From Spirochaetota bacterium (GTDB lineage: Bacteria; Spirochaetota; Spirochaetia; Treponematales; UBA12059), in NCBI GenBank assembly GCA_029560805.1, contig JAKQKE010000114.1, positions 20,667 through 84,666 on the forward strand: a DNA stretch of 64,000 bases, read 5' to 3'. Under the pieces are notes generated by a model. That model saw only the letters and a program-made list of their open reading frames with translations. It did no database searches and was not told the origin of the DNA. The translations under genes were made by a program, and so were the position numbers. Each line of letters starts with the position of its first letter. The stretch's first letter is position 1. Below, one piece after another: positions 36,530-44,784 of the stretch.

Positions 36530-37765
36530 TCAGTAGACGTACCACTTGGCCAGGTCGGCCGCGAAATCGTCCGCGGCCTGCTTCGGGGTCTTCTTGCCGC
36601 CGAGCACCGCTATGGTGTTCGCGGTGATCAGGTCGTAGCCGGAGGGATTGCCGGTGTTCAGGCGGGTCCAGCTGAACCGTACGTCGGTCTCGACGCCATC
36701 GTTCATGGCCAGGAAGGACTTGACGACCGGGTTCGAGAACGGGATCGCCTTCGAGGCCTTGGCCATCGGGAAGAAGCCGGTGAAGTTCTCGGCCACCGAC
36801 GCGATACCCGCGTCGCTGACAAGCCAGGCGACGAAGGTCTTGGCCGCGGCCACGTTCTTGGACTTCGGGTTGATCGCGATGCCGGTGTCGGCGTGGAAGA
36901 CCTGGGCCCGTTTCATGCCCTTGGGCGCCGGGGCGGCGAAGACGCCGTACTCGAGGCCGGCGGCCTTCATGTGCTCGGGAATGGTCCAGGAGCCGTCGAA
37001 CATCATCGCGGCCTTGCCCAGCTGGAACATCACCTTGGACGAGTTATAGTCGACCGCCGCGTAGCCGCGCGGCAGGTAGGGGGACAGGTCCTTGACCGCG
37101 GAGAAGACGGCCGCGACCGACGCGTCGTTCCACTTCTTGGCGCCCGACTCGAGAGCCTTGCGGCCGGCCGCTCCGCCGACGTAGGTCGGGGCCAGGGTCT
37201 GGAACAGCACCTCGTTGATGTCCCACTCGTCCTTCGTGCCATTGGCGAAGGGGATGACGCCCTTGGACTTGAGCGTCTTGGCCGCTGCGAGCAGCTCCTC
37301 CCAGGTCTGGGGGATGGCTATCTTGTAGTCGCGGAATAGCTTGACGTTGTAGTAGATGCCCTGGCTGATCGCGAACAGCGGCATGCCGAAGGAGCGGCCG
37401 TCGTCGGACTGCCAGAAGAACTTGGAGGCGGCGTCGAATTTGGACATGAAGGGCTCGGCGCTCAGATCGAACATGAAGCCGTCCTTGAACAGGGTCTTGC
37501 CCACGTCGCCGGAGCGGGCGTAGAACACGTCCGGGCCGGTGCCGCTCTCGAGCTGGAGCCGTAGCGTAGCGTTGTAGTCGGGCGGGTTGGTCGGGTCGAA
37601 CCTGACTTCGATGCCAGGGTACGACTTATTGAAGTCGGCGATGAGCCCCTTCCACTGGGCGACGTCGTCGGTCCTCCACGATCCGACCGTGATGGTCTGC
37701 GCCGCGGCTCCGGCGACCAGGACCAGCGCCATGGCGACGGACAGGATAAGCCTTGCTCGTTTCAT
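36530..37765 (-). CDS. Extracellular sugar-binding protein (SBP family 1)
   Basis: Signal peptide; ITVGSWRTDDVAQWKGLIADFNKSYPGIEVRFDPTNPPDYNATLRLQLESGTGPDVFY. Confidence 0.92.
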   Translation of the reverse strand: MKRARLILSVAMALVLVAGAAAQTITVGSWRTDDVAQWKGLIADFNKSYPGIEVRFDPTNPPDYNATLRLQLESGTGPDVFYARSGDVGKTLFKDGFMFDLSAEPFMSKFDAASKFFWQSDDGRSFGMPLFAISQGIYYNVKLFRDYKIAIPQTWEELLAAAKTLKSKGVIPFANGTKDEWDINEVLFQTLAPTYVGGAAGRKALESGAKKWNDASVAAVFSAVKDLSPYLPRGYAAVDYNSSKVMFQLGKAAMMFDGSWTIPEHMKAAGLEYGVFAAPAPKGMKRAQVFHADTGIAINPKSKNVAAAKTFVAWLVSDAGIASVAENFTGFFPMAKASKAIPFSNPVVKSFLAMNDGVETDVRFSWTRLNTGNPSGYDLITANTIAVLGGKKTPKQAADDFAADLAKWYVY

Positions 37766-37883
37766 CGGTAGCTCCTTTACTTAGGTTTCGCTATCCGAAG
37801 TGTAGGGGAGTATCGTATATCGCGATATGGTTGCCGAGTACTCGGATTGTACTCGATTTGTACCGGGGTCGACGGCCGCTCCG

Positions 37884-37923
37884 GAAAGAAAAGGCCGCGC
37901 CTTCCGTACGGAAGGCGCGGCCT
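37884..37923 (-). terminator. Terminator of tRNA-Thr: perfect 32-bp palindrome
   Basis: AGGCCGCGCCTTCCGTACGGAAGGCGCGGCCT (37892-37923) followed on minus strand by TTTCTTT. Confidence 0.85.
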
Positions 37924-37925
37924 CA

Positions 37926-37998
37926 AGCCGAGACCGAGAATCGAACTCGGTACCTGCGCATTACGAGTGCGCCGCTCTGCCAAGTGAGCTATCTCGGC
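37926..37998 (-). tRNA. tRNA-Thr(CGU), no encoded CCA
   Basis: GCCGAGATAGCTCACTTGGCAGAGCGGCGCACTCGTAATGCGCAGGTACCGAGTTCGATTCTCGGTCTCGGCT folds as cloverleaf; anticodon loop CTCGTAA. Confidence 0.96.
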
Positions 37999-38010
37999 GA
38001 TACGCGCGAG

Positions 38011-38040
38011 ACTATACCTGAAACGGGCCCTGCGATGCAA
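38011..38040 (-). promoter_or_regulatory. Putative tRNA-Thr promoter TTGCAT-18-TATAGT
   Basis: Minus-strand motif directly upstream of tRNA 5' end. Confidence 0.5.
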
Positions 38041-38073
38041 GGGGAAAGGGAACGCCGGGAAAGGGAGCGCCGC

Positions 38074-38718
38074 CTACTTCTTGCGCTTCGAGTTGACGAA
38101 GCGGATGAAGTCGTTGATGTTCTTGACGACGATATGGTCCGAGTACAATTCGATGCGGCGCTGGTTCGAAAAGTGACTGAGCAGAGTCTGCACCTCGGCG
38201 GGGTTCATGCCGGCCCAGTGGGCGACATCGTCGACCGTCACCCTGAAGTCGCGCTTGTCGCCGAGCTCCTCGCCCTGGTTCAGCGCCCCCTGGGTCTCGT
38301 CGAGCATCAGGAATACGTCGGCTATCTTGGCCTGCGGATCGTCGAGCGTCAGGATCATGAACCGACGCTTCTGGTCGTAGATGCGCTTCGTGAACACCTT
38401 GAGTAGCCGGAGCGCGATCTGGGGGTTGCCCATCATCAGGATCTCGAAGTTGGCCCGGTTGAACTCGAGCACTTTGACCGTCTCGACGGCTATGGCGGTA
38501 GCCGAACGGGGCGCGCCCTCGAGTATGGCCATCTCTCCGAATATCTCCGGAGCCGAGAGTATGTCTATGTTCTTCTCGATGTCGCCGACGATCTTGGTGA
38601 TGCGTACCCGCCCGGCCTGGATCAGGTAGAAACTGTCGCCAGGCTCGTACTCGGAGAAGATGATCTCTCCCGCCTGATAGGTGCGCGCGAAACGGCTAAA
38701 AGCGGCAAGATCGGCCAT
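38074..38718 (-). CDS. Cyclic nucleotide-binding (Crp/Fnr-type) regulator-like protein
   Basis: YQAGEIIFSEYEPGDSFYLIQAGRVRITKIVGDIEKNIDILSAPEIFGEMAILEGAPRSATAIA plus C-terminal HTH-like region. Confidence 0.88.
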   Translation of the reverse strand: MADLAAFSRFARTYQAGEIIFSEYEPGDSFYLIQAGRVRITKIVGDIEKNIDILSAPEIFGEMAILEGAPRSATAIAVETVKVLEFNRANFEILMMGNPQIALRLLKVFTKRIYDQKRRFMILTLDDPQAKIADVFLMLDETQGALNQGEELGDKRDFRVTVDDVAHWAGMNPAEVQTLLSHFSNQRRIELYSDHIVVKNINDFIRFVNSKRKK

Positions 38719-38719
38719 C

Positions 38720-39775
38720 TCAGGCTCCTCCAAGCGCGCCGAGCGCCTTCTTGGCCTTGATGCGGGCGCTCGAGTCGTCGTCGCCCGGCATGGACAGTAC
38801 CTTGGAGAAGAAGGCCTTGGCGCGAGCCTTGTCGCCCTTCTTCTCCCACGACTGACCCATGATGTAGAGGATATCCGCCATGTCGGGATGCTTTGGAGCG
38901 CTCTGGACGATGCCGGTGAAGTGCTTGATGGCGAGGTCCCACTGGCCGAGGGCGAATAGGCAGCGCCCCATGTCGAACTGGGCCTTGCCGACGTACTCCG
39001 ACTCGCTTCCCGTCTCTAAGATGGCCTTGAGGATTTTCATCGCCTCCTGGAATTTCTCCTGCGAGAACAGACTGACGGCGTTGTAATAGTCCTTGGCGAC
39101 GTCGGAGAGGCCGGCGCCCTCCTGCGGCTTGGGCGCTGCCATCGGCGGCGGGGCTGACGGCGCGGCGTCCTCCTGGCCGACGTAGGGCGAGGCTACCTGC
39201 GCGACGGCCAGGGGCGCGGGCCCCTTGCCGTCGCCGTAGCGGGCCAGGGCGGCCTCGGCCGTCTCCAGGTAGCGCCCGGCCTGCTCGGCCATGCGTCCGG
39301 CCGGGTAATAGGTCAGGTAGCGTCCGAACACGTAGCGCGCCTGGGAGTACATGCGGCTACGAAGATAGTACTCGCCGGTCTTATAGAGGCCGGTCTCGGC
39401 GTTGACTGCCGACGGATTCTCCATCAGGTTCTCGACCTGCTTATGGATGTGCCTGAGCTGGTTCGAGAACACCTTGAGCATCTTGATGATGATCCTGGTA
39501 TTCGACATCGAGAAGGCTTCGAACTCCGGTACCGTGAAGGCCAGGACGTTGGCGTCCTCGAGCACGACGGCGTTCTCCTCGCGCGGATAGCGGCCGAGGG
39601 CGCTCTTGACGCCGAAGAACTCGCCAGTCTGGATGATCTCGCGGATGAGCTTGCCGGTCTCGATATCGTTGTAGTTGAGGGTAACCCTGCCGCGCTGAAG
39701 AACGAAGATCTTGTCCCCCAGGTCTCCCTGGAAGTATATGACCGAATTGGCGCGGTACGTACCTACCTTGGGCAT
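38720..39775 (-). CDS. Cyclic nucleotide-binding domain protein with C-terminal TPRs
   Basis: NSVIYFQGDLGDKIFVLQRGRVTLNYNDIETGKLIREIIQTGEFFGVKSALG; C-term AQFDMGRCLFALGQWDLAIKHFTGIVQSAPKHPDMADILYIMGQSW. Confidence 0.88.
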   Translation of the reverse strand: MPKVGTYRANSVIYFQGDLGDKIFVLQRGRVTLNYNDIETGKLIREIIQTGEFFGVKSALGRYPREENAVVLEDANVLAFTVPEFEAFSMSNTRIIIKMLKVFSNQLRHIHKQVENLMENPSAVNAETGLYKTGEYYLRSRMYSQARYVFGRYLTYYPAGRMAEQAGRYLETAEAALARYGDGKGPAPLAVAQVASPYVGQEDAAPSAPPPMAAPKPQEGAGLSDVAKDYYNAVSLFSQEKFQEAMKILKAILETGSESEYVGKAQFDMGRCLFALGQWDLAIKHFTGIVQSAPKHPDMADILYIMGQSWEKKGDKARAKAFFSKVLSMPGDDDSSARIKAKKALGALGGA

Positions 39776-39885
39776 CGTTTCCTCGTTATTCCCGTGTTGC
39801 TATCCGGCGCGGAACTCCCGCGACCGCCCGGCAAGTATAGTATATATCGCCGGTTCGGGCCATGTCGATCGTCAACAATCGATCG

Positions 39886-41103
39886 TCAACAATCGAACGG
39901 CAGGTAATCGAGCCGCTTCTTGAAACCGACGGCCTCGCGGACCGACCTATAGAGGGTAGCGGGCTCGCCCTTGACGTAGACGGCGCGGCCGCCGACGCTC
40001 AGCTCCTCGTAGCCCGAGTCGGGCAACAGCTCCTCGAAACGCTTCTCGGCGAGGACCGGCACGCCGCCGACCGACAGGAACTCGATATCCTCCATCGCCG
40101 CCGCGGCCAGGTTCTCGTAGGGCTCGTCCTTCCTGGCCTTGAGCACGAGGACGTCGGCGTCCATGCCCGGCTCGAGCGCGCCGACGCGGTCAGCCATGCG
40201 GAACGCCTTGGCCGGGTTGGTCGTGACCATCTTGAACAGGATAGACGCCGGCAGATCCTCGCCGTACATCTCCCGGTAGGTCTCGCGGGCGAATTTCATC
40301 TCGGCCAGCAGGTTGACCGATCCGGTCGCGGTCGAATCCGTGCCGATGGCCACGTTAATCCCGGCGCGCAGCATCTTGCGTATCTTGCAGGTCGCGTTGA
40401 ACATGAACATGTTCGAAGCCGGGCACCACGACACGGACGCGCCGGCCTTGGCCGTCTTGGCTATGTCGTCGTCGGAGAAGCCGATGCAGTGGATGAACAC
40501 GCAATGGTCGTCGAGGCAACCGAGCTTCTCGAGTATCGGTATGCCGTCTTGGGACTCCGGGTCGAAGCCCTCCTCGAGGTGCGTTATATGAGGCCAGCCC
40601 CGCTCCTTGGCGCGCGCGTGCTCGATCTCGATGCCCTCTCCCCAATGGAGGTCGAAGGACGAGCACTCATGCGACAGCGTATACTCCTCGATGACTCGGA
40701 TGGGGAGCCTCGGAAGGTACGCGCCGTTGATCTCATGGGGGAAATGGTCGTTGGCGGTGGCCACGCCGGAAAAGAGATTCTTATACGCCGAAAGGAAGTA
40801 CATCTGCTCGACGCTTATGTTCGAACGCTCGTCGAACACGGGCGATGACTTGAGGTCGGCGTCCCACGGGGCCCAGTTGATGTAGTACTTGTCTTCCTTC
40901 GGGCCGACGCGAGGCAGGTAATTTCCCCTGAAGTGATCGTGGACATTGATCAGGGCAGGATAGACGAACGAGGAGCCTCCCAGGTCGAAGGAGGGGCCGG
41001 TCGCCCCTGCGGCGAGCCTGGAACCGCGTACCGATACGGAGCCGCGGGCGCGGACGACGTCGCCGCTCGCTATGTCGGCGTTATATAAAGTATATTCCGT
41101 CAC
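39886..41103 (-). CDS. Amidohydrolase superfamily metal-dependent hydrolase
   Basis: YPALINVHDHFRGNYLP ... FIHCIGFSDDDIAKTAKAGASVSWCPASNMFMFN ... GINVAIGTDSTATGSVNLL. Confidence 0.88.
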   Translation of the reverse strand: MTEYTLYNADIASGDVVRARGSVSVRGSRLAAGATGPSFDLGGSSFVYPALINVHDHFRGNYLPRVGPKEDKYYINWAPWDADLKSSPVFDERSNISVEQMYFLSAYKNLFSGVATANDHFPHEINGAYLPRLPIRVIEEYTLSHECSSFDLHWGEGIEIEHARAKERGWPHITHLEEGFDPESQDGIPILEKLGCLDDHCVFIHCIGFSDDDIAKTAKAGASVSWCPASNMFMFNATCKIRKMLRAGINVAIGTDSTATGSVNLLAEMKFARETYREMYGEDLPASILFKMVTTNPAKAFRMADRVGALEPGMDADVLVLKARKDEPYENLAAAAMEDIEFLSVGGVPVLAEKRFEELLPDSGYEELSVGGRAVYVKGEPATLYRSVREAVGFKKRLDYLPFDC

Positions 41104-41270
41104 TGCATTCCATCCTTGCCTCGGCCGCCTACGGATCCGTCACGGCGGATACGGCGGGCACCGACACTTCGTTTTCTGCTCTTATTATATTTCGGCCCGA
41201 TACCCTAAAACATTGACCGATAATGTCCATCGCGAGCGCGCGACGAATGGTATACGTATAATATGCCGAT

Positions 41271-41282
41271 ATTGTATACAAT
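41271..41282. promoter_or_regulatory. 12-bp perfect palindrome ATTGTATACAAT, candidate operator
   Basis: Lies in AT-rich divergent intergenic region 41104-41370. Confidence 0.4.
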
Positions 41283-41370
41283 CAAGGCTTTATAGATTAA
41301 AATCGCCTGGTATGGTTCGTGTCGCAGTATAAAAACGCCGTCATCGGCGAATCGCTCGGAGAAGAAGTGA

Positions 41371-41847
41371 ATGATAAACATTCGTGAATACGAACTGCTA
41401 TCGCTCGAGACCGGGGCCTACCGGGACATCGAGCTCGATATACTCAAGGAAACGCTTGCCACCTGGAAAGAGAGGCCCGGCAACCCGTTCGAGCTCATAG
41501 AGCTGCGCGACGGAGCGACGCTGGCCGGCTTCTGCCTGTACTACCGCGCGCCGAACACCGACTATACCTTCGACGTGCACACCTTCGTCGTCGGGCGCGA
41601 CTACAGGAACAAGGCCGTCGGCCCTCGCCTCGTTGAACTGCTCGAGGAACGGCTGCTCGAGTCAAGGAGCTACGCGGTCATACGCACCGAGACGAGCAAG
41701 CTCAAGGAAGACTCCATCGGCGACGGGTTCTTCCAGAGCATCGGCTTCCAGACCATCGGCCATATACCGGCGTTCTACGATGCGGACAACGACTACTACA
41801 TCTACGTCAAGTCGGTCCAGGCCGATACGAAGCGCGATGGCGCCTAA
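41371..41847 (+). CDS. GNAT family N-acetyltransferase
   Basis: HTFVVGRDYRNKAVGPRLVELLEERLLESRSYAVIRTETSKLKEDSIGDGFFQSIGFQ. Confidence 0.75.
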   Translation: MINIREYELLSLETGAYRDIELDILKETLATWKERPGNPFELIELRDGATLAGFCLYYRAPNTDYTFDVHTFVVGRDYRNKAVGPRLVELLEERLLESRSYAVIRTETSKLKEDSIGDGFFQSIGFQTIGHIPAFYDADNDYYIYVKSVQADTKRDGA

Positions 41848-41868
41848 GGCGACGGGGACGATGGGACG

Positions 41869-42768
41869 ATGCGCATAGCCGCTATCGAGGCCGGCGGCAC
41901 CAAATTCGTGCTTGGCCTGCTCGAGGTAGCCTCGGCCGACGTCGCGCCCAGGATCCTGACCAAGCGCCGGATCCCGACCGGCCGCCCCGAAGAGACGATA
42001 GCCGAGGCGGAGCGCTGGTTCTCCTCGGTCTTCGGAGAATTCGGGCCGGCGGACGCGCTCGGCGTCGCTTCGTTCGGGCCGCTCGCCGGCAGGTTCGGCG
42101 AATCGGGCTGGGGGCGCATAGGCCCGACGCCGAAGCCGGGCTGGGCGGGCTTCGACCTGCCCGGCGCCCTCGGCGCGGCCTTGGGGCTCGAGCCGGCCGT
42201 GGACACCGACGTGAACGCCGCGGCCTTGGCCGAGGGCCTCTGGGGCGCCTCGCACGGCCTGCGCGACCACGTCTACGTGACGGTCGGCACCGGCGTCGGC
42301 GGCGGCGTCGTATCGAACGGCGCCCTGCTCCACGGCGCGGGCCACCCGGAAACCGGGCACGTGCCCGTGCCGCGCGAACCCGACGACGACTATTTCGGCC
42401 GCTGCCCCTTCCACGGCGCCTGCCTCGAGGGCATGGCCTCGGGACCGGCGGTCGCCGAGCGCTGGGGCGCGCCGGCCGAGTCGCTGCCGGCGGATCACCC
42501 GGCCTGGGACCTCGAGGCGCGTTACCTGGCTTCCGGCTTCCTACCCCTCGTGCACGTACTCGCAACCGAGCGTATCGTACTGGGCGGCGGCCTCGGCTCC
42601 GCACCGGGGCTGGCCGAGCGGGTGCGCTCGAGGCTATCCGAGCGCCTGGCCGGCTACACGCCGCGCCTGGACGAGCCGGGAGCGATGGAAGCGTTCATCG
42701 TGAGGCCCGGCCTCGGCGGCGACGCCGGCCTGCTCGGCGCCGCCGCGTTGACCATCGCCGCCGGATAG
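41869..42768 (+). CDS. ROK family kinase (fructokinase-like)
   Basis: MRIAAIEAGGTKFVLGL ... VDTDVNAAALAEGLWGASHGLRDHVYVTVGTGVGGGVVSNGALLHGAGHPETGH ... CPFHGACLEGMASGPA. Confidence 0.92.
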   Translation: MRIAAIEAGGTKFVLGLLEVASADVAPRILTKRRIPTGRPEETIAEAERWFSSVFGEFGPADALGVASFGPLAGRFGESGWGRIGPTPKPGWAGFDLPGALGAALGLEPAVDTDVNAAALAEGLWGASHGLRDHVYVTVGTGVGGGVVSNGALLHGAGHPETGHVPVPREPDDDYFGRCPFHGACLEGMASGPAVAERWGAPAESLPADHPAWDLEARYLASGFLPLVHVLATERIVLGGGLGSAPGLAERVRSRLSERLAGYTPRLDEPGAMEAFIVRPGLGGDAGLLGAAALTIAAG

Positions 42769-42778
42769 ACGCCGAAAG

Positions 42779-42806
42779 CGGGGCCGGACGCTGGCCGGCC
42801 CTTTCC
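42779..42806 (+). terminator. Putative terminator of ROK kinase
   Basis: GGGCCGG-acgctgg-CCGGCCC then TTTCCCC. Confidence 0.5.
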
Positions 42807-42807
42807 C

Positions 42808-44448
42808 CTACCCCAGGAACGGATAGCGCCAGTCGACCGATGGCGCGAAATTCTCCTTTATCGTGCGCGGGCTCGTCCACCGGACCAGGTTCAGGAACGA
42901 GCCGGCCTTGTCGTTCGTTCCGGAGCCACGGGCGCCTCCGAAGGGCTGCCTACCGACGACCGCGCCCGTGGGCTTGTCGTTGATGTAGAAGTTGCCGGCG
43001 GCGTGCCTGAGCGCGCGCGTCGCTTCCATGATGGCGTGCCTATCCGAGGCGAACACCGCGCCGGTCAGCGCGTAGGGCGAGGTCGTATCGACTAGCTCGT
43101 ACGCGGCGGCCATGTCGGAGTCGTCGTAGGCGTACGCGGTCAGCACCGGCCCGAATACCTCGTTGGCCATCGTCTCGGAGCGCGGGTCGTCGCTGACGAT
43201 CAGAGTCGGATCGATGAAGAAGCCCTGGCTCTTGTCGTAGCCGCCGCCCGCGGCTATACGGCAGGCGGGATTGGCCTTGGCGCGGTCGATGAAACCGGCG
43301 ATCGTATCGAAGGCCGCCTCGTCGATCACGGCGTTGACGAAGTTCGCGTGGTCGGTCGGCGGGCCGACGCGTAGCGAGGCGATCTCCGCCGCCAGCCGTT
43401 CGATAAAGCGCCCGGCTATCGAGCGGGGCAGGTAGAGCCGCGAGGCCGCTGAGCACTTCTGGCCCTGGTACTCGAAGGCTCCCCGAACGCAGGCCGTGAC
43501 GGCCGCGTCGAGGTCGGCGTCGGGATGAACGAAGATGAAATCCTTGCCGCCGGTCTCGCCGACCAGGCGCGGGTACGAGGCGTAGATGGATAGGTTGTCG
43601 GCGATGCCTTTCCAGAGGCTGTTGAACACGGCCGTGGAGCCGGTAAAGTGAAGCCCCGCCAGGCCCGGCCTTGACAGCACCCCGGCGCTGATCGCCCTGG
43701 CCGAGCCCGGCAGAAAGTTGATCACGCCGTCGGGCAGCCCGGCCGCCTTGTACAGGCGCAGGAGTTGCCAATTGGACAGCACCGAGCTCGAGGCCGGCTT
43801 CCAGACCACGGTATTGCCCATCAGGGCCGGCGCCGACGGGAGGTTCGCGGCGATGGCCGTGAAGTTGAACGGCGTGACGGCGTAGACGAAGCCGTCCAGC
43901 GGCCGGTAGTCGCTCAGGTTGCGTTCGCCCGGACCGGAGCGCGGCTGCTCGGCGTAGAGCCGCTCGGCCAGGGCCGGGTTGATACGGAAGAAGTCGGCGG
44001 TCTCGCAGGTCGAGTCAATCTCAGCTTGGTAGGCGTTCTTGGACTGGCCAAGCATCGTCGACGCGTTGAGCGCCTTCCACCAGCCGGCGGAGATCAGGTC
44101 GGCAGCCTTGCGGAATACCGCCGCCCGCTCCTGGAACGGCGTCTCGGACCACTCCCGGTAGGCCACGGCGGCGGCCTCGGCCGCCGCGATCGCCTCGGCC
44201 TCGCCGGCCTCGTGGTAGCGGCCGAGTACGAGCGAGCGGTCGTGCGGCGCCCGGATCTCCTTGATCCGCCCCGTGCGGACTTCCTTGCCGCCGATGACGA
44301 GGGGAATCTCGATAGGATTCGCGGCCATGGCCTTGAGCTCGGTGTCGATGGCCGAGCGCTCGAGGGAACCGGGAGCGTACGAACGCACCGGCTCGTTGGG
44401 AGGCAAGCCCGGGGAGGGCTCGCTTCCGTACATAAGAGAATCGTACAT
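42808..44448 (-). CDS. pruA: L-glutamate gamma-semialdehyde dehydrogenase (1-pyrroline-5-carboxylate dehydrogenase)
   Basis: DGFVYAVTPFNFTAIAANLPSAPALMGNTVVWKPASSSVLSNW ... VGETGGKDFIFVHPDADLDAAVTACVRGAFEYQGQKCSAASRLYLP. Confidence 0.93.
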   Translation of the reverse strand: MYDSLMYGSEPSPGLPPNEPVRSYAPGSLERSAIDTELKAMAANPIEIPLVIGGKEVRTGRIKEIRAPHDRSLVLGRYHEAGEAEAIAAAEAAAVAYREWSETPFQERAAVFRKAADLISAGWWKALNASTMLGQSKNAYQAEIDSTCETADFFRINPALAERLYAEQPRSGPGERNLSDYRPLDGFVYAVTPFNFTAIAANLPSAPALMGNTVVWKPASSSVLSNWQLLRLYKAAGLPDGVINFLPGSARAISAGVLSRPGLAGLHFTGSTAVFNSLWKGIADNLSIYASYPRLVGETGGKDFIFVHPDADLDAAVTACVRGAFEYQGQKCSAASRLYLPRSIAGRFIERLAAEIASLRVGPPTDHANFVNAVIDEAAFDTIAGFIDRAKANPACRIAAGGGYDKSQGFFIDPTLIVSDDPRSETMANEVFGPVLTAYAYDDSDMAAAYELVDTTSPYALTGAVFASDRHAIMEATRALRHAAGNFYINDKPTGAVVGRQPFGGARGSGTNDKAGSFLNLVRWTSPRTIKENFAPSVDWRYPFLG

Positions 44449-44784
44449 GCCATACTCCTTTCCAAATAGCGGGAGGTCGATCCCTTTCGGACTCGGCCCG
44501 TCGGCTCCGGGCCGTGGCGCGGGCGGCTTGCCCGGCTGTAGGCTATCGGAGCTCGAAGCATGGTTCTGTAAAAGACCTTCAGCGCTCGCCGTGGCGATAA
44601 TCGCCATCGGGCTGCCATGTCTGGCCGCGGCGCCCCCGCCGACGGCGGGGCGGTTCGATGCGGTACGTCGGCCATACCGACGAGCCAGCTTCGTATACCG
44701 ACTGATATATCAATATACTGCTTATTGATCAGAGCGCCTAGCGGAGCCGTACGAACCGGCAAGCGCCGCAACTCCCGGCGAGCG

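Noticed and set aside
33960-37765. Two-component system as dedicated regulator of the adjacent MalEFG-like transporter
   Set aside because: The gene pairs are convergent with a 12-bp gap; proximity alone does not support a functional link
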